From Pseudomonas anatoliensis (GTDB lineage Bacteria; Pseudomonadota; Gammaproteobacteria; Pseudomonadales; Pseudomonadaceae), in assembly GCF_017976235.1 (NCBI RefSeq), contig NZ_JACVHC010000003.1, positions 124,001-188,000 of the forward strand: a stretch of DNA of 64,000 nucleotides, written 5' to 3'. The first letter of the stretch is position 1; each line of letters opens with the position of its first letter. The translations under genes were made by a program, and so were the position numbers. Below the pieces are notes generated by a model, which did not search any database, was not told the origin of the DNA, and worked only from the letters and a program-made list of their open reading frames with translations. This document shows positions 44,716-54,354 of this stretch, piece after piece.

Positions 44716-45894
44716 TTGCGCTCTACCGAAGTCGTGATCATTGGCGCTGGCGCCGCGGGTTTGATGTGTGCACTGACCGCCGCCGGGCGCGGCCGTCAGG
44801 TATTGCTGCTCGACCATGCGAACAAGGCCGGCAAGAAAATCCTGATGTCGGGCGGTGGCCGCTGCAATTTCACCAACATGTACACCGAACCGAGCAATTT
44901 CCTCTCGCAGAACGCGCACTTCTGCAAATCCGCACTGGCGCGCTACACCCAGTGGGATTTCATCGGCATGGTCGGCAAGCACGCCGTGCCGTATCACGAG
45001 AAGAAGCTCGGTCAGCTGTTCTGCGATAACAAATCCAGCGACATCCTCGAAATGCTCCTCACCGAGTGCGATCAGGTCGGCGTCGAGCTGCACCTCGACA
45101 CCTCGATCCAGACTATCGAGAAAGTCGAAAGCGGTTACCTGCTCGACACCACCCTCGGCCAGATCCAGTGCCAGTCGCTGGTGATCGCCACTGGCGGTCT
45201 GTCGATCCCGACGTTGGGCGCCACCGGTTTCGGCTACCAAGTCGCCAAACAGTTCGGTCACGACCTGCTGCCGACCCGCGCCGGGCTGGTGCCGTTCACC
45301 ATCACCGATCAGCTCAAGGAACTGTGCACAGAGCTGTCCGGTACGTCGGTAGATTGTCTGGTCAGCTGCAACGATCAGAGTTTTCGCGAGAACATCCTGT
45401 TCACCCACCGCGGCCTCAGCGGCCCGGCGATTTTGCAGATTTCCTCGTTCTGGGAATCCGGCGACACGGTGGAGATCAACCTGCTGCCGGATCACGACGC
45501 CGCCAGCTGGCTGCAACAGCAGGTGGCCGAGCGTCCGAACAGCGAACTGAAAACCCTGCTCGGTGAGATCTTCACCAAGAAGATGGCCAATCTGCTGGCG
45601 GATAACTGGTTCGTGTCCAAACCGATGAAGCAGTACACCCATGCAGAGTTGGCTGAGATCGCCGACAAGCTGGGCAGCTGGAAAGTGGTGCCGGCCGGCA
45701 CCGAAGGTTATCGCACGGCAGAGGTCACGCTGGGTGGCGTCGACACCCGCGAAGTGTCGTCCAAAACCATGGAATCGCTGAAAAGCCCGGGCCTGTATTT
45801 TGTCGGCGAAGTGCTCGACGTGACCGGGCATCTGGGCGGTTTCAACTTCCAGTGGGCCTGGGCCTCGGGTTACGCGGCTGCGCAGTACGTTTGA
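44716..45894 (+). CDS. BaiN/HI0933-family NAD(P)/FAD-dependent oxidoreductase
   Basis: 392-residue flavoprotein of the HI0933/YhiN/BaiN family with VVIIGAGAAGLMCAL (residues 6-20), GKKILMSGGGRCNFTNM (about 40-56) and the C-terminal FVGEVLDVTGHLGGFNFQWAWASGY signature. The reaction in Pseudomonas is unknown. Translation starts at TTG 44716, supported by AGAGGACAC upstream and by the family N-terminus; there is no suitable ATG. Single gene between repeats. Confidence 0.88.
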   Translation: MRSTEVVIIGAGAAGLMCALTAAGRGRQVLLLDHANKAGKKILMSGGGRCNFTNMYTEPSNFLSQNAHFCKSALARYTQWDFIGMVGKHAVPYHEKKLGQLFCDNKSSDILEMLLTECDQVGVELHLDTSIQTIEKVESGYLLDTTLGQIQCQSLVIATGGLSIPTLGATGFGYQVAKQFGHDLLPTRAGLVPFTITDQLKELCTELSGTSVDCLVSCNDQSFRENILFTHRGLSGPAILQISSFWESGDTVEINLLPDHDAASWLQQQVAERPNSELKTLLGEIFTKKMANLLADNWFVSKPMKQYTHAELAEIADKLGSWKVVPAGTEGYRTAEVTLGGVDTREVSSKTMESLKSPGLYFVGEVLDVTGHLGGFNFQWAWASGYAAAQYV

Positions 45895-45922
45895 TCCACG
45901 TCTTTCAAATGTGAAATGCAAT

Positions 45923-46017
45923 CCCTGTGGGAGCTGGCTTGCCAGCGAAGAGGCCGGCACATCCAACATCGATGTTGAACGCCAGGACGCCATCGCTGGC
46001 AAGCCAGCTCCCACAGG
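45923..46017. repeat. REP-type inverted pair, family B
   Basis: CCTGTGGGAGCTGGCTTGCC faces GGCAAGCCAGCTCCCACAGG with a palindromic centre CAACATCGATGTTG. Confidence 0.9.
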
Positions 46018-46157
46018 TTTTTGTGCCAACCCCCAAATTGAGTTCGGCATAAAAGCAGTAAGGAACACTTTTTGCTGTCAGATGTGATCGGCGCCATTGC
46101 GTCGGCGTCATTACTGGCTCAATTTAGCGGCATCGCCTCGGAAGGCCTTCGCACTTC

Positions 46158-48341
46158 ATGTCCTCGACTTCGTTTCGTCAGTCTTTGCGGCGCCTGTGGG
46201 CGCTGGATAAATTCAGTTATAGCGTGCGGGTGTTCATCGCCCTGACCGGCAGCATGGCGCTGTGTTGGTATCAGGATGAAATGGGCCTGCTGATCCCGTT
46301 GTTCCTGGGGATTATCGCCAGCGCCCTGGCCGAGACCGACGACAGTTGGCAGGGTCGCCTCAACGCACTCGCCGTGACGCTGGTATGTTTCAGCATCGCC
46401 GCATTGTCGGTCGAATTGCTCTTCCCCTACCCCGTCATCTTTGCGATTGCGCTGGCGTTGGCCAGTTTCGGCCTGACCATGCTCGGTGCGCTGGGCGAGC
46501 GTTATGGGGCGATTGCCTCGGCAACCCTGATCCTTTCCGTGTACACGATGATCGGCGTCGACCAGCGCGGCGGCGCAGTGCTCGATTTCTGGCATGAACC
46601 GATGCTGCTGGTGGCTGGCGCCGCGTGGTACGGCTTGCTCTCTGTGCTGTGGCAGGCGCTGTTTTCCAACCAGCCGGTGCAACAGAGTCTGGCGCGGTTG
46701 TTCCGTGAGTTGGGTTTTTACCTGAAGCTGAAATCTTCGCTGTTCGAGCCGATCCGGCAGATGGACGTCGAGGCCCGACGCCTGGAACTGGCCCAGCAGA
46801 ATGGTCGCGTGGTGGCGGCACTGAACAGCGCCAAGGAAATCATCCTGCACCGGGTCGGCAACGGTCGCCCCGGCTCGAAAGTCAGCCGTTACCTGAAGCT
46901 GTACTTCCTCGCGCAAGACATCCACGAACGCGCCAGCTCTTCGCACTATCCATACAACGCGTTGGCCGATGCGTTTTTCCACAGCGATGTGCTGTTCCGC
47001 TGCCAGCGCCTGCTGCGCCAGCAGGGTAAAGCCTGCCGGGCGCTGGCCGAATCGATCCAGATGCGTCAGCCGTTCATCTACGACGCCAGTTTTGCCGAAG
47101 CCCTGAGCGACCTCGACGCCTCCCTCGAACACTTGCGCATCCAGAGCAACCCGGCATGGCGCGGCCTGCTGCGCTCACTGCGCGCACTGGCGGCCAACCT
47201 TGGCACCCTCGACCGTTTGCTCAGCGATGCGAGCAACCCCGATGCCTTGGCCGACGCCACCGACAGCAGCCTGCTCGACCGTTCGCCGCGCAACTTCAAG
47301 GACGTGTGGATTCGCCTGCGCACACAACTGACACCGACTTCGTTGCTGTTCCGCCATGCCCTGCGTCTGCCGCTGGCCTTGAGCATCGGCTACGGCATGG
47401 TGCATTTGATCCACCCGTCGCAAGGCTACTGGATCATCCTCACCACGCTGTTCGTCTGCCAGCCAAACTACGGCGCGACGCGACGTAAACTCGGCCAGCG
47501 GATTCTCGGTACCGCCATCGGCCTGACCGTGGCGTGGGCGTTGTTCGATCTGTTCCCTAGTCCGCTGGTGCAGTCGTGCTTCGCCATCGCCGCCGGGGTC
47601 GTGTTCTTTACCAACCGCACCACCCGCTACACCCTGGCGACCGCTGCGATCACCATCATGGTGCTGTTCTGCTTCAATCAGGTCGGTGACGGTTACGGGC
47701 TGTTTCTGCCACGGCTGTTCGATACCTTGCTCGGCAGCCTGATCGCCGGTCTGACGGTGTTCCTGTTCCTGCCGGACTGGCAAGGCCGACGCCTGAACAA
47801 AGTGCTGGCCAACACCCTGACCTGCAACAGCATCTACCTGCGCCAGATCATGCAGCAATACGCCGCCGGCAAGAGTGACGACCTCGCCTATCGCCTGGCC
47901 CGACGCAACGCGCACAACGCTGATGCAGCGCTGTCGACGACGCTGGCGAACATGCTCATGGAGCCTGGGCATTTTCGTAAGGAAGCGGACGTCGGTTTCC
48001 GTTTTCTGGTGCTGTCGCACACCTTGCTGAGTTATCTGTCAGGGCTCGGCGCGCATCGCGAAACCCAGTTGCCCGCGGATGTGCGTGAGCAGTTGATCGA
48101 AGGCGCCGGGGTGAAACTGGCGGCGAGCATCGATGAAATCGCCCAAGGCCTGGCGAGCAAACAACCGGTTGCGATTCAAAGTGACGAAGAAGAAGCGCTG
48201 GCCAATGAGCTGGAGCAGATGCCGGATGAAATCGATGAAGGGCAGCGACTGGTGCAAACGCAACTGGCGCTGATCTGCCGACAGTTGGGACCATTGCGGA
48301 CGTTGGCGGCGCATTTGATCAAGGATACCTCTGAAGTTTGA
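46158..48341 (+). CDS. yccS: YccS family FUSC-type transporter
   Basis: 727-residue inner-membrane protein of the YccS/YhfK group (fusaric acid resistance-like). Two blocks of about five to six transmembrane helices (residues 20-165 and 400-530) flank a cytoplasmic helical region; the C-terminal 190 residues are again cytoplasmic. The start MSSTSFRQSLRRLWALDKFSYSVRVF fits the family. Substrate is unproven, with aromatic acid efflux suggested for relatives. It stands alone between repeats. Confidence 0.88.
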   Translation: MSSTSFRQSLRRLWALDKFSYSVRVFIALTGSMALCWYQDEMGLLIPLFLGIIASALAETDDSWQGRLNALAVTLVCFSIAALSVELLFPYPVIFAIALALASFGLTMLGALGERYGAIASATLILSVYTMIGVDQRGGAVLDFWHEPMLLVAGAAWYGLLSVLWQALFSNQPVQQSLARLFRELGFYLKLKSSLFEPIRQMDVEARRLELAQQNGRVVAALNSAKEIILHRVGNGRPGSKVSRYLKLYFLAQDIHERASSSHYPYNALADAFFHSDVLFRCQRLLRQQGKACRALAESIQMRQPFIYDASFAEALSDLDASLEHLRIQSNPAWRGLLRSLRALAANLGTLDRLLSDASNPDALADATDSSLLDRSPRNFKDVWIRLRTQLTPTSLLFRHALRLPLALSIGYGMVHLIHPSQGYWIILTTLFVCQPNYGATRRKLGQRILGTAIGLTVAWALFDLFPSPLVQSCFAIAAGVVFFTNRTTRYTLATAAITIMVLFCFNQVGDGYGLFLPRLFDTLLGSLIAGLTVFLFLPDWQGRRLNKVLANTLTCNSIYLRQIMQQYAAGKSDDLAYRLARRNAHNADAALSTTLANMLMEPGHFRKEADVGFRFLVLSHTLLSYLSGLGAHRETQLPADVREQLIEGAGVKLAASIDEIAQGLASKQPVAIQSDEEEALANELEQMPDEIDEGQRLVQTQLALICRQLGPLRTLAAHLIKDTSEV

Positions 48342-48358
48342 GTTGCCTTGGCGGGCCC

Positions 48359-48452
48359 CATCGCTGGCAAGCCAGCTCCCACAGTGGGTCGGGTTGATTC
48401 ACAAAATTGTGCTTCACCAAAGAACCCTGTGGGAGCTGGCTTGCCAGCGATG
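48359..48452. repeat. REP-type inverted pair, family B
   Basis: CATCGCTGGCAAGCCAGCTC faces GAGCTGGCTTGCCAGCGATG between convergent yccS and the binding-protein gene. Confidence 0.9.
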
Positions 48453-48489
48453 AGGCCCTCAGCAACAACACAACTCCGGGATCAGAAAC

Positions 48490-49227
48490 CTACATCCCAT
48501 GCTGCCTCAGCAACTTGTCATAACTCCCATCCGCCTTCATCGCCGCAATCGCCTTATCAAACCCAGCGACAATCTGCGCATGCTGCGGATTCTTCAGGCT
48601 CACCAATATGTGCAGGCTGTTCTCGCTCAACGGCTTGGGCAAAAACTCCACCGCACTGCGTACCTTCGATGATTCCCGCGCCAGGTAATAGCGCGCGACA
48701 TACTCATCTTCCAGCGTCAGTTTGACCCGATCCGCCGCCAGCATGCGCACGCCCATGGCGAAGTTATGCACAGGGACTTTCTGCATCGCCGTGTCGGCAT
48801 CAAATGGCGGCGAGTAGGCGTAACCGCGCACCACCGCTATGGGATAAGTGTGCAGTTGCTGCAGATTGCTGTATTCGAGTGGCGTGTCTTTGCGCTTGAG
48901 AAAGCGGATGCGATTGACTAGATACTCACCGGAAAACTGCCCCAGCTTCATCCGGTCTTCGTTATACCAGGCATTGACCAGTACGTCGTAACGCCCCTCG
49001 CCAACCCCCAGCAGCGCCCGTGCCCAAGGCACTTGCTGATAGCCGCTGGCAAAACCGGCCCGGGCCAGCGCGGTGGTGACGATGTCGGTGGCCAGGCCGC
49101 CGTTGACCAGTGTGTCATCGGTGAAGGGCGGCCAGATATCAAACACCAGCCGCAGCTTCTGCGCCGCTGCGGTCTGAGCCAGCAAGAGCAATCCGATCAA
49201 AGCAAAAGCTCGATGCAAACGCGGCAT
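48490..49227 (-). CDS. Periplasmic solute-binding protein, family 3-like
   Basis: 245-residue exported protein with signal peptide MPRLHRAFALIGLLLLAQTAAA. The mature part has the amino-acid-binding (SBP_bac_3) layout: LRLVFDIWPPFTD near the start, GRYDVLVNAWYNEDR (about residue 80) and SLKNPQHAQIVAGFDKAIAAMKADGSYDKLLRQHGM at the end. No ABC permease or histidine-kinase gene is adjacent, so it is an orphan and the ligand is unknown. The gap to the acetyltransferase gene (49228-49481) shows nothing recognisable. Confidence 0.85.
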   Translation of the reverse strand: MPRLHRAFALIGLLLLAQTAAAQKLRLVFDIWPPFTDDTLVNGGLATDIVTTALARAGFASGYQQVPWARALLGVGEGRYDVLVNAWYNEDRMKLGQFSGEYLVNRIRFLKRKDTPLEYSNLQQLHTYPIAVVRGYAYSPPFDADTAMQKVPVHNFAMGVRMLAADRVKLTLEDEYVARYYLARESSKVRSAVEFLPKPLSENSLHILVSLKNPQHAQIVAGFDKAIAAMKADGSYDKLLRQHGM

Positions 49228-49481
49228 GCTTGAAAATCCTCAGCGGGCCGGAGCCCTGCATGTTTTCAGTCAAAACCCCAAGGCCCCTTACCGGCAAAAC
49301 CCAGGCACTGACATTAGCTCAATGGAACCACTGCACAGTGCTCACCCGCAGATTACACAAAGACGCCCGCGCTGCGCGAAAGGAATGATGGCATTTTGAC
49401 CTTTGTCACAGACTCTTACGCCATACAGACATCTGCGACCGGTGCGCTTAGTATCGGACGACGTATTCAAGGAATCGAAAA

Positions 49482-49934
49482 ATGACAATCGAGTGGGTCT
49501 GCAAACATCACAGCGATCTGGGCAAAGAGCAGCTTTACGCACTGTTGAAGCTGCGGTCGGAAGTGTTCGTGGTCGAACAGAAATGCGCCTACCCCGACCT
49601 CGACGGTCAGGATCTGGACGGCGACACCTATCACTTGATGGGTTGGGAGGATGATCAGTTGATGGCTTATCTGCGCCTGCTCGACCCCGAATCCCAGGGT
49701 GGCGACGTGGTGATCGGTCGCGTGATCACCGCGCCGCAGGCCCGAGGCCAAGGGGTGGGGCACGAGATGATGGAGCAGGCGCTGAAGCAGGCCGAGAAAC
49801 ACTGGCCGCAGGTGCCGATCTATCTGTCGGCGCAGGCGCATTTGCAGGGGTATTACGGCAAGTACGGTTTCGTGGTGGCGGGTGAGGAATATCTGGAGGA
49901 CGACATTCCGCATATCGGGATGCGTCGTTCCTGA
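49482..49934 (+). CDS. GNAT family N-acetyltransferase (ElaA-like)
   Basis: 150-residue acetyltransferase of the ElaA group. Acetyl-CoA motif A is VIGRVITAPQARGQGVGHEMMEQAL (about residues 84-108), and the C-terminal QAHLQGYYGKYGFVVAGEEYLEDDIPHIGM is typical. Preceded by AAGGAATCGAAAA. Substrate unknown. Single gene. Confidence 0.9.
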   Translation: MTIEWVCKHHSDLGKEQLYALLKLRSEVFVVEQKCAYPDLDGQDLDGDTYHLMGWEDDQLMAYLRLLDPESQGGDVVIGRVITAPQARGQGVGHEMMEQALKQAEKHWPQVPIYLSAQAHLQGYYGKYGFVVAGEEYLEDDIPHIGMRRS

Positions 49935-49940
49935 AGGCCC

Positions 49941-50034
49941 CATCGCTGGCAAGCCAGCTCCCACAAGAAATTGCGTCGTTCACAACGTGTGTGAACACCA
50001 GAAAAACCTGTGGGAGCTGGCTTGCCAGCGATGG
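49941..50034. repeat. REP-type inverted pair, family B
   Basis: CATCGCTGGCAAGCCAGCTC faces GAGCTGGCTTGCCAGCGATG between the convergent acetyltransferase and winged-helix genes. Confidence 0.9.
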
Positions 50035-50057
50035 CGTCAGCCCAATCCACTCAGGAT

Positions 50058-50354
50058 TCAGGGATACTCAAGCACAGCCTTGATCTGCCGCAAATTACGC
50101 TCGATCCATCCCCGATCAATCGCCCCCCACTCACGAATCCGATAACGCCCGGCATGGTTGCGGGCGCCCTCCTCCTGCTCGAACTCGCAAATGATATCCA
50201 GATCCGCCAGCGCGGCTATCGTGTCCTGTGCCGTGCGCCGGGGCATGCCGGTCACTTCGGTCAGCGCCGGCACGCTTGGGGCCAGACCGCTGTCGATCAG
50301 GTACGCCACATACAAGCGTCGATAGAAACTGCTTTTGGTCTTGCTGACGTCCAT
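50058..50354 (-). CDS. Winged-helix DNA-binding protein
   Basis: 98-codon frame encoding a small HTH regulator, MDVSKTKSSFYRRLYVAYLIDSGLAPSVPALTEVTGMPRRTAQDTIAALADLDIICEF. The segment PSVPALTEVTGMPRRTAQDTI is a clear HTH and is followed by a wing (NHAGRYRIREWGAI). It resembles FaeA/DUF977-type regulators. The ATG at 50354 is used; an upstream ATG five codons earlier is possible. Targets are unknown. Confidence 0.8.
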   Translation of the reverse strand: MDVSKTKSSFYRRLYVAYLIDSGLAPSVPALTEVTGMPRRTAQDTIAALADLDIICEFEQEEGARNHAGRYRIREWGAIDRGWIERNLRQIKAVLEYP

Positions 50355-50376
50355 GCATGCACTCCGCATTTATTGA

Positions 50377-50465
50377 AGATCAAAAGATCGCAGCCTTCGG
50401 CAACTCCTACAGGGGGGGAACGCATTCCAGTGTAGGAGCTGCCGAAGGCTGCGATCTTTTGATCT
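50377..50465. repeat. REP pair, family A, outward-facing
   Basis: GATCAAAAGATCGCAGCC arm, a short G-rich spacer, then GTAGGAGCTGCCGAAGG arm. It lies between two minus-strand genes. Confidence 0.9.
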
Positions 50466-50472
50466 TTATTCT

Positions 50473-50964
50473 TCACTGCATGTCCCGCCAAGTCAGATAC
50501 ACGCGCAGATCAAACTCGACCTGGTGATACCCCGGCAGCATGTGTTCGCACAATTTATAAAACGCCTTGTTGTGATCAGACTCTTTGAAGTGCGCCAGTT
50601 CATGCACGACGATCATTTTCAGAAAGTCCGGCGCAGCGTCCTTGAACAGCGAGGCGATACGAATCTCTTTTTTGGCCTTGAGTTTGCCGCCCTGAACGCG
50701 CGAAACCGTGGTGTGCAACCCGAGAGCGCGGTGGGTCAGGTCGAGGCGGTTGTCGAACAGCACCTTGTCGATGGCCGGCGCGTTGCGCAGGTATTCCTGC
50801 TTCAGGTCCAGCGCGTAGCTGTACAGCGCCTTGTCGCTCTGCACATCGTGGCGCCCCGCATAACGCTGGTCCAGGTATTCACCCAGACGCCCGTCGGCGA
50901 TCAATTGGCGCACCTGATCCTGGAGTTGCGCGGGATAGGCCTGGAGGTACTTCAACACAGTCAT
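50473..50964 (-). CDS. YgjP-like metallopeptidase
   Basis: 163-residue protein of the YgjP/DUF45 zinc-peptidase family. HELAHFKESDHNKAFYKL (about residues 121-138) gives the HExxH...H metal site, and the SprT-like context fits. Start MTVLKYLQAYPAQLQDQV at 50964 is preferred; the long upstream frame overlaps the GGDEF/EAL gene. No substrate is known. It is 44 bp downstream of the GGDEF/EAL gene and may be read through from it. Confidence 0.87.
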   Translation of the reverse strand: MTVLKYLQAYPAQLQDQVRQLIADGRLGEYLDQRYAGRHDVQSDKALYSYALDLKQEYLRNAPAIDKVLFDNRLDLTHRALGLHTTVSRVQGGKLKAKKEIRIASLFKDAAPDFLKMIVVHELAHFKESDHNKAFYKLCEHMLPGYHQVEFDLRVYLTWRDMQ

Positions 50965-51008
50965 GGACGGGCGACACGGTTCGAAAAAGGTGCGCCAGTG
51001 TAGCGAAT

Positions 51009-53132
51009 TCAGCCGGGCAACGCGCTCCAGTCGAAAGGCTCGGCAAAGCTTGCGACATCTTCGGCAATCATCGGTCGCGCCACGAGGAAGCCTTGTACGT
51101 ACTCGCAGCCGTGGGCTTGCAGCCATTGATATTGCTCAATGGTCTCGACACCTTCGGCGATCACCAGCAAACCGTATTGCTTGCACAGATTGATCACTGT
51201 GCTCACCAGGTACGCATCCTTTTTGGAGTCCGGCAATCGAGCGATCAGATGGCGGTCGAGCTTGAGTGTGTCCAGCTCCAGATCGCGCAGATGCGCCAGC
51301 GAACACGGCCCCGAGCCGAAATCGTCCAACGCCACCCGCACCCCGAGATTGCGCAGCAAGCGCAACTGCTTGCGTGTCTCGTCGGGGTTTTGCATCAACG
51401 CTTCTTCGGTGACCTCGACTTCCAGTTGCCTTGGCTGCAAGGCATGTCGCTCCATCACCTGACGCAACTCGGTGACCAGATTAGGCAGGCTGAACTGGGT
51501 GTTGCTCAAACTCACGCCGAGCACCAGGTCTTCGGCAAACAAGGTTTCCCAGGCTTTGCGCTGCCCAGCGCCACGGTGATAAATCCAACTGCCGAGGCGA
51601 CTGATCAGCCGCGCCTCCTCCAGCAACGGCAAGAACAACCCCGGCGGCACATCACCCACGCTCGGGTGCTGCCAACGCAGCAGCGCCTCGAAACCACGGA
51701 TCTGGCCGCTATCGATCGCCACCTGCGGTTGATAGACCAGATTGAAATCGCGGTTTTCAATGGCGGTGCGCACACTTTCTTCAAGCATCAACCGCGAGCG
51801 CGCACGGCCATTCATTTCATGATCATAGAAGCGATATTGCTGACGCCCGGCGCGTTTGGCTTCGTACATGGCGATGTCCGAGGCGCGCAGCAATCCGTCG
51901 AGGTTCGATCCGCAGTCCGGATAAGTGGCGATACCGATACTGGCGCCGAGGGCAATATCCATACCCTCGATTTGCTGACAGATCGAGACCCGTTCGATCA
52001 GCTTCTCGGCAATCTTCGCCGCCTGCTCGGGAAACTCCAGATCCAGCAGTGCTGTAAATTCATCACCGCCCATGCGCGCAAGAATATCGAACGGCCGCAA
52101 ACACGCCTTCAATTGTTCAGAGACCCAGCGCAACACACGGTCGCCCGCGTCATGACCGAGGGAATCGTTGACGCGTTTAAAGCCATCGAGATCCAGATAA
52201 AGCAGCACCCAACTGCCGTCGCTGCGTTCGCCGCGCAGCAGCAGGTTTTCGACGGTTTGATAAAAGCCACGACGATTGAGCAACCCGGTCAACGGATCAG
52301 TGACCGCTTGAAATTCAAGCTGCTGGTGCAGATGGCGCACCACCGACATGTCGAGCACCGTCACCACCATCGCCTGTTGCTCGGCAGGTAACGGCGCGCA
52401 GGACAGCGCCACCGGCACTTGCTGTCCGGGCGCGGTACGCAGCAAAGCGTCGCGCAGACGCAAGGTTTCGCCGCGCTGGTAACTGGTTTTGAATTCGGAA
52501 TCGGCCCACAACGGGATGTGCGGTTTCTGCAGGTAATCAAGAAACTCCTGACCCTCCAGCTCTGTCACTGGCGCATTGAGCAGCCGTGAAATCGCCGGAT
52601 TGGCAAAGCGGATCAAGCCGTCCTCGCCCAGCACCAGAATGCCTTCGGCAGCGTTATCCAGCACCGAGGCGTTAAATGCCCGCGCCACCTCCAGATCGCG
52701 AGTCAGTTGCTGCAAGGCGCGGCGATTGCGCTGATGCTCCAGCAGCGCTTGCACCTTGGGCTTGAGGATCTGCGGGTCGAAGGGTTTGAACAGATAATCC
52801 ACCGCACCGCTGGCATAGCCCTTGATCACGGCATCCTGGGATTGCTCGTTGGCGGTGAGGAAGATGATGGGTGTGAGGCGCGTGCGCTGACTGCCGCGCA
52901 TCAGCCGCGCGACTTCAAAACCGTCCATGCCCGGCATCTGCACATCCAGCAGGACCAGATCGACGTCGTGTTCGAGCAGAATATTGAGCGCCTCGAAACC
53001 GGAGGCGGCGGTCATGACGTGCCAATCCTGACGCTGCAGCAACGCGCGCATGCTGATCAGGTTTTCAGGGTAGTCATCTACGATCAACAGGACAGAGCTG
53101 CCTTCACTTGGCGGGGGTTGCGCGCATTCCAT
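51009..53132 (-). CDS. REC-PAS-GGDEF-EAL cyclic-di-GMP turnover protein
   Basis: 707-residue response regulator controlling c-di-GMP. Order: receiver domain (15-130; phospho-Asp in VLLDVQMPG, about residue 59), a helical linker, PAS (about 150-260), GGDEF (about 290-440) with intact RMGGDEF and an inhibitory-site RPFD five residues before it, then EAL (about 460-700) with FEALLRW, EVTEEAL, DDFGSG and KLDRHL intact. It could act as synthase, phosphodiesterase or both; all key residues for both are seen. No histidine kinase is adjacent. Confidence 0.93.
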   Translation of the reverse strand: MECAQPPPSEGSSVLLIVDDYPENLISMRALLQRQDWHVMTAASGFEALNILLEHDVDLVLLDVQMPGMDGFEVARLMRGSQRTRLTPIIFLTANEQSQDAVIKGYASGAVDYLFKPFDPQILKPKVQALLEHQRNRRALQQLTRDLEVARAFNASVLDNAAEGILVLGEDGLIRFANPAISRLLNAPVTELEGQEFLDYLQKPHIPLWADSEFKTSYQRGETLRLRDALLRTAPGQQVPVALSCAPLPAEQQAMVVTVLDMSVVRHLHQQLEFQAVTDPLTGLLNRRGFYQTVENLLLRGERSDGSWVLLYLDLDGFKRVNDSLGHDAGDRVLRWVSEQLKACLRPFDILARMGGDEFTALLDLEFPEQAAKIAEKLIERVSICQQIEGMDIALGASIGIATYPDCGSNLDGLLRASDIAMYEAKRAGRQQYRFYDHEMNGRARSRLMLEESVRTAIENRDFNLVYQPQVAIDSGQIRGFEALLRWQHPSVGDVPPGLFLPLLEEARLISRLGSWIYHRGAGQRKAWETLFAEDLVLGVSLSNTQFSLPNLVTELRQVMERHALQPRQLEVEVTEEALMQNPDETRKQLRLLRNLGVRVALDDFGSGPCSLAHLRDLELDTLKLDRHLIARLPDSKKDAYLVSTVINLCKQYGLLVIAEGVETIEQYQWLQAHGCEYVQGFLVARPMIAEDVASFAEPFDWSALPG

Positions 53133-53451
53133 GCTGCTTCTCTTGTCGGGACATCAGGTCGGTTCCGGTAAAACCGCACACATACTGAGCCTTCACTCTA
53201 GTCTTGGATCCACAAAAGCAGTAGCTGTCATCAAGCCATCATTTAACGAATGACTGGTTTAGCCGACTAACGGTCACGCTTGAAGTCCCCTGAAACCGGG
53301 AAAGGTGGCATTTCGACAGGATGTTGACGTCAACCGTCCGCCGGACGGCCGTTAACAAATTCTCCCTCTACGCTTATAAAGGCCGCCCCAAAACGCGCGG
53401 GCTAGAGCTTCTGGCACGTACGTGCAGTAAAACTTGAGTGGAAGAACCGAC
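53133..53451 (+). promoter_or_regulatory. Alginate-lyase upstream region: promoter plus clustered palindromes
   Basis: A good sigma-70 promoter TTAACA (53352-53357), 17 bp, TATAAA (53375-53380) lies about 70 bp before the lyase start. Directly upstream are TTGACGTCAA (53324-53333) and CCGTCCG-C-CGGACGG (53334-53348), two abutting perfect palindromes suited to an operator. The rest of the gap (53133-53320) shows no gene. Confidence 0.55.
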
Positions 53452-54120
53452 ATGATCGATCTCGCAACCTGGAACCTCAGCGTTCCCGTTGGCAGCCCGC
53501 CATATACCGTCGAAACCTCCAAACTGGTGAAAGGCTTCAAGGATCAATACTTCCATTCCGACACCGGCACCCTGTTCTTCTGGTCACCGGTAACCGGGTC
53601 AAAAACCGAAAACGCCATCTACCCGCGTACTGAACTGCGGGAGACCTACAGCAACGGCACCCTACGAAATTGGTATTACCCGGACGCCGACAACCTGCTT
53701 CGCGCGACCGTCACGGTCAACAAAGTGCCAAGCTCCGGCAAAATCGTCATCGGCCAGATTCATGCTTATGAAAGCCAGAAGCCGATGCTCAAACTCGAGT
53801 ACCAATACAAGACTAAAACCGAAACCGGCAATCTGGTGATAAAGGTGCGCATGCGCCCCGATGACGACGAAAGCCGCGTCATCACCCTCGCCACCGGAAT
53901 CAAAATGGATCGCGAATTCAACTACCTCATCCACCTCAGCCCCGGCGGCGCGCTGGGCGTGAGTGCAGCGGGTTATCAATGGGATTCACAGATCAGCGCG
54001 ACATGGCGCAACAAGCCGCTGTATTTCAAGGCCGGGGTGTATGTGCAGGACAACACCGGATACACCAGCGAAGGCGGCCAGGTAACCTTCTCCAAACTCG
54101 ACATCGATCACGATAAATAA
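53452..54120 (+). CDS. Alginate lyase, polysaccharide lyase family 7
   Basis: 222-residue PL7 (alginate lyase 2) protein, a beta-jelly-roll enzyme cleaving alginate by beta-elimination. The three active-site strands are visible: YPRTELRE (about residue 52), IGQIHAYE (about 101) and YFKAGVYVQ (about 190). No signal peptide is predicted from ATG 53452 (GGAAG 7 bp upstream), nor from the TTG 18 bp earlier, so it looks cytoplasmic or exported by another route. Single gene with its own promoter. Confidence 0.9.
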   Translation: MIDLATWNLSVPVGSPPYTVETSKLVKGFKDQYFHSDTGTLFFWSPVTGSKTENAIYPRTELRETYSNGTLRNWYYPDADNLLRATVTVNKVPSSGKIVIGQIHAYESQKPMLKLEYQYKTKTETGNLVIKVRMRPDDDESRVITLATGIKMDREFNYLIHLSPGGALGVSAAGYQWDSQISATWRNKPLYFKAGVYVQDNTGYTSEGGQVTFSKLDIDHDK

Positions 54121-54131
54121 ACCGCGTTCTC

Positions 54132-54224
54132 CTGTAGGAGCTGCCGAAGGCTGCGATCTTTTGATCTTGTTTTTGATTCTAAAAAGACAGAATCAAAAGA
54201 TCGCAGCCTTCGGCAGCTCCTACA
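54132..54224. repeat. REP-type inverted pair, family A
   Basis: Inward-facing pair with the GAAGG/CCTTC tip just after the alginate lyase gene. Confidence 0.9.
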
Positions 54225-54354
54225 TTTAAACGGTGTTGTTTAGATCTGTCGGCGGTTACTTCCCGAAGCCTACAACAGCTTGCGTCGTTGCCTACGGGTA
54301 CGCCAGAATCCGCCGGCTTGTGCGCCTGGAGGGCCATCGGTAACTTGATTCGCG

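Noticed and set aside
44716-44718. TTG start of the BaiN-type gene as a possible truncation.
   Set aside because: The family N-terminus and dinucleotide-binding motif are intact from this TTG and a ribosome site precedes it.
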